From JBCCSZ01 sp039199225 (lineage in GTDB: Bacteria > Bacteroidota > Bacteroidia > Chitinophagales > Saprospiraceae): a DNA stretch of 34,086 nucleotides. The translations under genes were made by a program, and so were the position numbers. The stretch is taken from assembly GCA_039199225.1 (NCBI GenBank), contig JBCCSZ010000043.1, positions 1-34,086 of the forward strand, given 5' to 3'. Within the stretch, counting starts at the first letter, position 1. Each line of letters starts with the position of its first letter. The notes under the pieces are model-generated. The model was not told the DNA's origin. It worked only from the letters and a program-made list of their open reading frames with translations, and did not search any database. Below, one piece after another: positions 1 through 10,100 of the stretch.

Positions 1-872
1 CGGAGATGCACGAGGCTGATGCACAAAAAGCCCAATCGGCCCAAGACATTGCTAGAGGGAAAGTTGGTCTATGTATGGACTTCGAGCACGGGTTTGTCTT
101 TCATGGCTATGCCGATGTTTTCATCAATATGTCATCGGCTGGATTTACTGGCAAGGGAACCTTGGATTTGTTGATTGATCCCAATGCAAACAAGTGGCAC
201 ATTTTCGTAGGAGGTTATCGCGATGGCAGTGTACAGGTGCCGACTTTCTGGAATCCGGAAGCCTCCGTTTCGCTTTATCCGGTCGAGGTAGGTTTCAAAT
301 ACTGGGGCATCGAAGTAGCCATCGACGCTTACTTCTTGACGGGGAACGACATTCCGGGGCCGCCGCCCATTCACCCGGAAGCCGCCGCTTATTTTGGGGA
401 ACAAACCAGCAGTAATCGAAACATGCTAAATGGCAGTGCCTGCTCTGGAAGTACGGCGGCGCTTGGTACCGGATTGGCATTTGGATTGGGGATGGAATTC
501 AAGTTTAACAAGAAAAACCAGCGAAAAATATTTGGTCTGAGAATAACGGTATACGACATAAGGATTCGAGGAATGTTCGGAGCGGATGTATCTCTGTTGA
601 AATACAGTGAAAGTTCTCAGTGCCAGGAGGGTCAGCCATCCGATGGTCCTCATGGGATCAAAGGATTTCGGGCCACCGGACGGGTTTGGGCATTTGTAGA
701 TGCTTCCGGAAAGGTTTTGGGGGTTCCCATACCGAACATTGGCTTAGGCGTAAAATTGGAAGCAGATGTCTTTAACCCGTCCTACTTCGATGCTGTCGTG
801 GTCATCAACTTTATTAAGAAATGGCGCTTTGGTGTAGACATTGGAAAAAAATGTGGCGTCCCCTGCGATTAG
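1..872 (+). CDS. 3' part of a large secreted/surface protein (A-type copy 1, partial)
   Basis: The reading frame is open from the left window edge to a TAG at 870-872, so only the C-terminal ~289 residues of a longer protein are visible. They align without major gaps to the last ~285 residues of the complete 1181-residue protein at 12889-16434, with clearly more than half the residues identical by eye. Shared blocks include HGYADVFIN, FVGGYRDGSV, IPGPPP, AALGTGLAFG, FDAVVVINFIKKWR and the terminal CGVPCD. The ATG at position 6 is internal and should not be taken as the start. The region is beta-rich with scattered cysteines, consistent with an exported protein. No known family is recognised. 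It directly precedes the giant toxin-like gene, in the same direction, which suggests the two work together. It was probably also preceded by a signal-peptide-bearing N-terminus outside the window. Confidence 0.85.
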   Translation, partial: EMHEADAQKAQSAQDIARGKVGLCMDFEHGFVFHGYADVFINMSSAGFTGKGTLDLLIDPNANKWHIFVGGYRDGSVQVPTFWNPEASVSLYPVEVGFKYWGIEVAIDAYFLTGNDIPGPPPIHPEAAAYFGEQTSSNRNMLNGSACSGSTAALGTGLAFGLGMEFKFNKKNQRKIFGLRITVYDIRIRGMFGADVSLLKYSESSQCQEGQPSDGPHGIKGFRATGRVWAFVDASGKVLGVPIPNIGLGVKLEADVFNPSYFDAVVVINFIKKWRFGVDIGKKCGVPCD

Positions 873-991
873 AAATTGTAAATAATTGTCAGTTATTTTA
901 CACAAACCCTGTTACCTTTTTGGTTTTTGGGTATCAATAGGCAAAGACAAATTCTAAGTCGAATTTCCAAAAAATTTTGAAGCGAAATCGG

Positions 992-1025
992 TGGTGGTAA
1001 TTCATTGAAAAATGAATTGCCATCA
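992..1025 (+). other. Long hairpin with GAAA tetraloop ahead of the giant gene
   Basis: Bases 992-1006 pair with 1011-1025 around a GAAA loop, giving 15 base pairs, two of them G-U in the + strand RNA. No U-run follows, so it does not look like a classical intrinsic terminator. It lies about 125 bp before the start codon of the giant gene and 120 bp after the stop of the preceding gene. It could be an mRNA processing or stability element, or a factor-dependent stop. Its function is not shown by the sequence. Confidence 0.45.
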
Positions 1026-1150
1026 GCCGAATCCCGATTGTTGTGCGGACTTTTACAGTGCCGTACGATGCTTATCATCCTGTGCTCTAGCTATTATTTT
1101 CTCATCATTCAAGGCGGCTGTGATCGTGAAAAGCCGGCAATACGAAAAGC

Positions 1151-4100
1151 ATGGAAACTAAACTTCAACACTTACCAATTCGCGTTTTTTTATTCATTGG
1201 ATTTTTATTCTTGTTTGGGGTAACTGGTTCGGCACAGCCGTATCCAGTTACTTCCAATATACAGTTGGTCGGTAGTACACTGCCCAAGTTGGATGCCTTT
1301 CAGACACGAAATTCCAATAAGCTTTTTTACACGATGATCCTCAATGATCAGACGGCAAGCAATTACGATGTACGCCTTCGCCTGACGATCTCTGGACGAG
1401 GTATTACTATGCGAACGGATTCGCGCTATCTGCCGCCACCCATTCGCTTACAGTACAATGTGCCGAGGGTTCTGACTTCTGTCGACCTTGCCGATTTTTT
1501 TGATCTCAACAATTTGGAATTTACTGGAATGACCAAACAGGAGTACCTTACCCGCGGATTGCCGGAAGGTACTTACTCGGTTTGTTTGGAAGCCTTCGAC
1601 TACCTCCGAAGCAACGATCCGGCCATTGCCAATAATACCTGTGCCACAACGGCCCTGATTCTTCAGGACCCTCCCAGGATTCTTCAGCCCATCGGCAACC
1701 AGATCAAAAACGATCCCTTGTCGATGACCTTGAGCTGGCAACCTCAGCATACTTTTATCCCTTCTCCAACCTATCAAATGGAGATTTTCGAGGTGCCACC
1801 AGGATTGACGGATGACCAAGTACTCACAAGTACGGCCCCCATTTTTCAACAAACCACTCAGCTGACTCAATATCAATATGGACTGATCGACCCACTACTG
1901 CGTCTCGATCAGGATTACATTTTTCGGGTCCGGGTAATTGATCCGAGTAGGGGAGCCTACGTCAAAAACGACGGCTATTCGATGATTGAGCGCTTTCGAA
2001 TTATTATCCCTTGCATCCAAGGCCATCCTTGTAGCGATGGCGACCCCTGTACGTACAACGACGCCATCACGCTAGATTGCAAATGCGTGGGTACTCCCTG
2101 GCAAGATTCGGATGGCGATGGCGTCTGTGATCTACGGGATATTTGCCCTGGTGGAAACGACAATATAGATACCGACTCAGATGGTATTCCCGATGATTGT
2201 GATATCTGCAATGTGGGAGCTAGCTGTGACGATGGCGATGAATGTACAACGGGTGATATGATTCAAGGCGATTGCGAGTGTTGGGGGTTGCGTTCATTGG
2301 ATACCGACAACGATGGTATTTGTGATGCAGTGGATGATTGTATCCTCGGCCCCAATTCTGAAGATGCTGACTCAGACGGTATTGCCGATGTATGCGACGA
2401 TTGCATCGAAGGCACTCCCTGTGACGACGGCGATCCTACAACGATCAACGATCGATTGGTTTGGAACAGCGACTACACACCCGGCGAACCCATTCCCAAT
2501 TGGATAGACGCCTGCCAGTGTAAAGGAACGCCCACACCCTGTGATTCTGGCGATGACGATGGCGATGGCATTTGTAACGACCGAGATAAATGTCCTGATT
2601 TTGACGATAACATCGACAGCGACAATGACGGAACGCCAGATGGTTGTGAGGATTGCAATGACAACTTCAACATTACGGCTTCCTTGTCCGAATCCGAAGA
2701 AGTGACTTGTGACTATTGCTTCCAACTTGGGCAATTTGTGATCGGTCAATTCATGGTCATTACGGGACTGGCCATAGAGCTGCCCGATGGTCGGGAGGCA
2801 GTCATCTCGGGTGTGACGCCTGGTTTTGATTTCCCTTATTGTACTTCCAATGCCTCCTGCTTCGGAACGTCTTCTGACCTCTCCGACATGGCGAACGACT
2901 TAACCCAGTGGCTAATCAATGAGGGTCATGGTGGGGTAGCAGATTGGGAAACTTACAAGACCTTAAATCCCCGCTGCTACACAAAAGGTATGAATTCCTT
3001 TGTCGTATCTGGATCGCGAGTAAAGTTCTTAAAGAGTTACGGTTTCACCAAAAGTGAAGAGTTGACTGTGCTCGATTTTGAGGCGAGCAATTGTGTACAG
3101 ACTCGTCCTGCCACTTATTCCCTGAGTGCGAATGTCGACGCTGGCTGTGCCAATCCAACTTTCTTGTGGAGCAATGGGGAGACAGATGCCAGCATAAAAG
3201 TAGAGGGTGATCCTTCCAGCTATTCTGTGGAGGTGGCATGTGCCAATGGCTGTACCTATTCCTCCGATGATCTCACTTGCATCCTTGGAATGCCTTGTGA
3301 TGATGGCAGTGCTTGTACAATCAATGAAACGTACAATGCATTGTGCATGTGTGTTGGCGATTATGTCGGCGATCAGGACAATGATGGCGCCTGCGATCCA
3401 CTGGATTTATGTCCTGGTGGAAACGATTACTTGGATGCCGATGGGGATGGTACGCCCGATGCCTGCTTCAATTGCAAAGAAGGCGAACCCTGTGACGATG
3501 GCGACCCCTGTACGATTGATGAGGAATACGACCAAGATTGTAACTGCATTGGAAAATTTCAGGATGACGATAACGATTCCGTTTGCAATGCCTACGATCA
3601 ATGCCCCGGCTTCCCAGATTACCACGATATGGATATGGATGGCATCCCAGATGGCTGTGAAACCAGGGGATGTGTAGCACAAGGTCCAAACGGAAGTTGT
3701 CAACTCGTGAAGCGGTACTGCGATTGTGAGAATATCCGTAAGATTCCTCTGAACGTTCTCAGCAAAATGTATTTCCAGCATTACTTCCTGAATGCAAACC
3801 AACTCGACTCACTAACCCTGGAAGAATCGGGTGATGACATCAATTTTGAAATGGTGGACCTGGAAGGGACTCCTCTGGTGACGGTATTGAACTTGAGCAA
3901 GATTGGATATTACCACAGTGTTTCCGGGGAGGCGATCATGCGAGATTCAGATTTCGATGGTGTTTGTGATCTTTTTGATATGTGTCCGGGAGGGCATGAT
4001 ATGCAGGATTCCAATGGCAACTGTATTCCCGATGCTTGCGAAAACGATTGCAACCGAGATTTTAGTTTACAGCTTCAAATCATGTTTGATCGCGATTGTG

Positions 4101-7100
4101 ATGATGGAAACGATTGTACCATCAACGATCAAATTCAGTGTGACTGTAACTGCATGGGGGTCATCTCTGATTTGGATGGCGATGGTGTTTGTGATGAGAA
4201 CGACCTTTGTCAAGGTTTTGACGATACACAAGACATTGATGGCGATGGTATCCCGGATGGTTGTGACTACAATCCTTGTACGGATTCATCGGTCATTACA
4301 CCCTGCGACGATGGCGACCCTTGTACCACTGGAGACCGGGAAATCATTGATCCCAATGATCCTACGCAATGCATTTGCCAAGGTACACCCGACTTAGATA
4401 CCGACAACGATGGTGTTTGTGACAACGATGATCAATGTCATGGTTGGGACGACAGCATTGATACGGATGGCGATGGGATTCCCGATGGTTGTGACCTTTG
4501 TGAAAACAGTATGCTGGCTGGAAACATAGGAGAGCCTTGCGACGATGAAAACGTCTGTACCATCATGGATGTGTTGAGTTATCTGTATGATGAAGACGGC
4601 AATGTCGTTGGTTGCGATTGTATTGGTCAAGAGTATGATGCTGACAATGATGGTGTTTGTGATCCATTGGATAAGTGTCCGGGTTGGAACGATTTGGACG
4701 ACTACGACGACGATGAAATTCCAGACGGCTGCGATCCGCGCTGGTACGAGATTGGTTGTCCGGAAGCCGTACAGTTTGCTTATGAAAATGCCCATGGCAT
4801 CATTCTGTTTTTCAATGTAGACGATGTTCGATTAGAGGATGTACCGAATCCGATTGATATAACTGTTTTATACAAGATCACCTCCGAACCAAATGTCTAT
4901 TCGGAAGACCGAATTGAATTAACCAGCTACCGTACGGTCAATGGACAAATTGAAGCCTACTATGAAGTGTTGGGCATCGATATGAATGCCATTGGTAATT
5001 CGAGCAACACCCAACTGACCGTTTCGTATTCGGAACATCAGTCCTGTACCTTTATTGGAAAGGGCTTCAATATTGTCAATCCAATTGATATTGAAGACCT
5101 TATTTCCTTGCCTTGTCCAAGTCAGTTTTCCATCAATGCCGAGGGTAACTTGGTTTTGGAATTGCCGCAGGCACCCTTGAATCCAATTAATTTCAATGAC
5201 GTTCCAGAAACCGTTGACCTGGCGTTGACCATTGCTCCTGGCGAGCAGATCAATGTGACCGCCAATATTGTCAACATGGATTTTGAATCGCTGAAGCTAA
5301 AACTCTGGACAGACGTCCCGGTCGCCAATGTCAGCAATCCATCGGGAAGCGTCACCTTCCCGGGTGGTCCGGCCTGTGGCTATACAGGTGGTGCCATCGA
5401 CACACCGGCTGGCTGCGCCCACTATCCTGGTGAACCTTGCGATGACCTGGACTCCCTGACCCACTCTGATGCCTACGATGCCAACTGTCAATGCTACGGT
5501 CAGCTCGGTCACGACCAAGACGGCGATGGCGTACACGACCTCATCGACCGCTGTCCTGGCCACCCTGACGATGTAGATGTGGATGGCAATGGCGTACCCG
5601 ACGGCTGCGAATGTACCCTGCCCGTCATCGTCTCTGCCGAAGTTGTCAATGGCAACGACATCGAGGTTATTCTAGAACCCAACGACGACCACCAAAGCTA
5701 TAAAATCCGCTACTACGTCGACACCCCACCCGGTGATTCGGTCGTGCGTTCCACCCTGCCGCTGACGGTCCCCAATGTCTTGACCGGCTATACCTATACA
5801 CTGGAAGTGATAGCTGTTTGTACAGATGGCCATCCGTCCAATCCAACCGTGATCCAGGTTGATGTACCTTTTGATCCGGATGCTTTTTACTGTGGTTTGC
5901 CGCCGGCGGTGGATTTGAGTAATCAGGTGCCGTTGGAAATACTGCGCAACGGGGATGCATTTAGAGCTGGTGATTTTATGGTCACAGTGGATAAAGTACA
6001 GACTGGCTATGCCGGTAAATTTACTGGTACTGGATTTATAGAAGTACCATACCTGAATTTTGTAAGGGTCAATGTCACATTCCAAGGTATTTTTATCAAT
6101 GACGAATACGTCATGGTAGATGGAAATGTCATTGTGACGGGCATTGGTGCTGCAATTATCAGTGAAGAGTTGGCGGAATTATTACAAGACATAGTAGATG
6201 GCCTTGAGCAAGCTGCTGATATTTTAGAGCAATTGGCGGATGCTTTAGAGCAACTGGAAATAATTGTAGCCCAGATGCAATCCATGGACGATTACTTCAA
6301 TAATGGAGAAAACATCGTTCAAAACATTCTCAACATAGCAAACGAGATTCCATGCTTACCTGAATCGGCTACGGATTCTATTGAGATGGCTGTCAATTGC
6401 TTTGCAAGTGCTTCACAGGAATCGGATTTTGCAGGCTGTAAGCAAATATTGGAAGATGGAATTGCAAAATTAAAGCGCGAACTAGCGGAATTATATGATG
6501 CAGATTATCAAATAGTTTTTGAGAGAAAAATAAATCAGAATTTTGGTTTTGATACGCTGCAGCATATTGCTTTCAAAGATGAATACTCCAGAGTAACCAT
6601 TGCAGATGAGTCGTATAATATTGCTTGGAAGTCTATTAAAAGTGGGGATGGGACAGATCAGGTGGTGGCGAAATTGAAAGGGGGTGGAAGTTTCCCTTCA
6701 AACGAAATTGCCTTTAAAGACGCCAACGATAATGTGGTTCCCACCACGGTTGATGGTGAAAAGAGACTGTTGCAACTGGCGGGAAAGACCCATGAAGACA
6801 TCACGCAGATTTATGCCGTCCAGACACCTTCTGGTACGACAGATAAACATATTGCTGGGCAAATTGGAGTGATCTCCTACAACGAGAAACCGTTGGATAT
6901 AAGCCTTGTATCTGTCAATGGCGTTACCTACCCATACAATGTCAATGATCTGACAGCGAAGCTGAATGCCATCTACAAGCAGGCTGTTGTACCTGTAAGT
7001 GTTTCCCTACATCCAGATAACTTGGTGGTGTCCGATTTTGACAACATCATGGATGATATTCCATCGAGTTCCAACAGAGGGTATACCTATGAGATGGAAG

Positions 7101-10100
7101 ACATCATTGAAACCTTCGACCGGCTTAACACCGTCGATCCAGATAGGTATTATCTGTTTTTAGTGAATGCCAGTGATGATGTTGGGAAGTTGGGGACCAT
7201 GCCATTTGGGCGGAATTTTGGATTTATTTTCAATGGAAACATCAGCAGTGAGGATGAGTATGTCAAAACCATTGCACACGAACTTGGACACGGAGCTTTT
7301 TACCTCCAACACACCTTTGATGAATACGACGAACTAGAAGAAGGGGATACAGATAACCTAATGGATTACGGTGCTGATCTTGAGGATGCATCACTCACGG
7401 GCAAGCATTTGCACAAACACCAATGGGATAAGATTCACGATCCTGGAGCAAGTGTTGAGTTGTTCGAAGATGATGATACGGAATACATAACGATCAACTT
7501 CCTGGACTCTTTATCGAGCTACGTAGTGGATGGTGCTCTTACATTCATTAACAATCTAGGAGGTACTGTATCCATTCCATACGACAACTTACTCAGCCTG
7601 ACATTTGCAACCGGAGGGGAGCAATATCTTGAGTTGGGTTCAATGATACCAATTGGTAGTTTGACTTTCTTCAAGCTGAAGACAGGACAGTCTTACATGA
7701 ATTGTGCAGATGGGAACTATTATTTGGAAGGTGAAACCTGTGAAGTCGGAGATGAGTATTACTACTCCTATCCACAAAGTAGTCCTAAAAAAGCAGTCAT
7801 CATAAGACCTTGCTACATCAATGGTATTTCTGCGATAAATGTTGTGGATATAGAAGAAAGCAACTTTCCAACACCTTCGACTTCAACGGCAAACTACGAT
7901 TTATTGTTGCCTTATTTCTTTGCAGCAAATAACGATAACTACACGGATTTAAGGTATGTCCATCAGGGCAAAATTATGCGGGTGACCAGTGCCGAGAATA
8001 AGTTCTTTTCTCTATCACCAGAATTTAGATACCCACTTTACAGAAGATTCATAGAGTCTTATGGCGAGTATGCAGAGTACGACAAGATCAGTAGCTTTTA
8101 CGTCAATTCACTGGCGTTAGTCCTCCATAAGTATTCTAGTAATTATCAAGAATGTGATGAGTGGGGTGAGGTACTGAAGCTTGCTAATATTTCTGAGTTG
8201 TTGAACCGCTTTAATCTGGAAAATGATCCAGATGGTCGACCCATTGAACTGGAGCACTACACACCTCCTGCCACAGAGGGGGCAGATTTTGATGAATTGA
8301 GATTTAATGGATTTTTGAATCTGATTGAAAGTCTTAATTTCTTTGAAGGCGGCGGTGACTACACAGAGGCACAGGCGTTCAACTTCATCTCCTTTTATCT
8401 AAACCGTACTTACCTGATGCAAGGTTACCAGGACTGGATCAACAGTCTTGGACCAGAGGATGCCGAAACTTACTTTGATGTCATTAAAAATGCAGAATAC
8501 CAATTAATGCCATGCGAGTATGCTTCGTTGAATTTCAATTATCCACTGCTTAAATCACTCATTCGATACATTGTTGACCATAACGAGATATGGCTGGATA
8601 ATGATGAGGAATGGCTCATCCTTAAGCTGTTGGATAAGATTGGATCTGAGAATTACAGTGACTTTTTATCCTACCTTGAGTCCACCAATTTGGAAGCTCA
8701 GACGCCTTCTGATAGTTGGTTGTGGAATACGCTGATCGAGCGGGTCGATGACTCCTGGCTTGATAAAAATGGTACCAAGTTCATGCGGAAGATAGTGGAT
8801 ATGTTCACTTATTCCCGCAATGAGACGAATAGTTTCATTTATCAGAGATGGGAGGACTTAATGGGCGACGTCGATGATGTTGAATCAGACAACATGGCTG
8901 ATACTGTGACGGTGGCTACAATGAAAAAAGCTACCATTCCGGTCATCCCTTACAATTATACAAATGTACTTCAGAGGATTGCGCCCAGATTTTCGACAAT
9001 GGGTAATAGAGGCGTGAGTATTCCAATGCCGAATCCATATCTGTTAACAGATGTGAATCTCGACGAAGATGATGGGGATATGGACATCATCACGGAGCTG
9101 AAGTTTAACATACTTGTGCCAGGGTATACAGTGGAAAGTATCTCCAAAAAAGATGTTAAACCCTTTGATTTACTGATTGTCGATCGCTCTTCTTCTTTTG
9201 GAGTAACGAAAGAATTTACGCGCGATAGTAACTTCCTAGTCGTACCAGCATGCCTGTTTTACTTTTTCAATGAAAAGGCGATCAGTAAGTCGACTAAGGA
9301 CATCATCATTACATCACTGGATATTGCATCCCTTGCACTGCCTGCGGGACCTCTTGTCAAACTGGTCAGAGTCGGTAAATATTTGGTGTATGCGGATCGA
9401 GCCTCCTCCATACTGAGTATCGCATCCACCCTTACAAGTGAAACAGAGTATCAAAAATATTCTGATATTCTAGGAGCGGCCAGTGCATTTTTAGGGTTGA
9501 CTGACTTGACCTGGCGGGGCGTGACGAAATACAAGGTGATGAAGGTCAACAAGACTTTTGATAAGCTCGTGGAGTCTGTGAGCAAGTCGAAGATTGACAA
9601 TACAATGGTGGAGAAAGCAAACGATTTCACAGTCCTGTTGAATTCCATCATTAATGCATCTGATCTTTCCATAGACGCCTTAAAGCTTAGTGATAAACGC
9701 GTTGATGAGCTTGCCCGAATCTTGAGCAATGAAGATGCTTTTGCTTTAACAAGAGGTGGTGTTCCTCTGGTAGACCCACAGTTGGTTTCGACAGCACTAT
9801 CCAGAATTGGTCGTACTAATTTTCAAGACTTGGAAAATGCCCTCCGAATCCTAACGGCAGCTCGAGGCTTTCCAGAAAGTGCTCTGGTTAGTAAAATTAT
9901 GCAAGGGCTCAGCCTTGAAGATGCAGGCATCTTGTCGACGATTCTTCACAATCAACCTGAACTAGTAGAAGCTTTCCACAAGTCTGTCAATAGCGGAGGA
10001 GATGATCTAGTAGACGTATGGAAAAGCTTCAAGGCAGCAGGTGAAGAGGTAGGAAGTGTCTATCATACAGTATTCGATCAGTGGAGCAATACCAAGCGTG

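Noticed and set aside
870..905. AT-rich imperfect inverted repeat just after the first A-type gene, considered as a terminator
   Set aside because: The arms (gtaaataa and ttattttac) pair only with a bulge and are entirely AT-rich apart from the ends; too weak to call.
2010..4740. Asp/Gly-rich repeats considered as RTX or dockerin repeats
   Set aside because: The spacing with paired Cys, CPG and PDGC fits thrombospondin type 3 units; the GGxGxD nonapeptide of RTX and the paired dockerin helices are absent.
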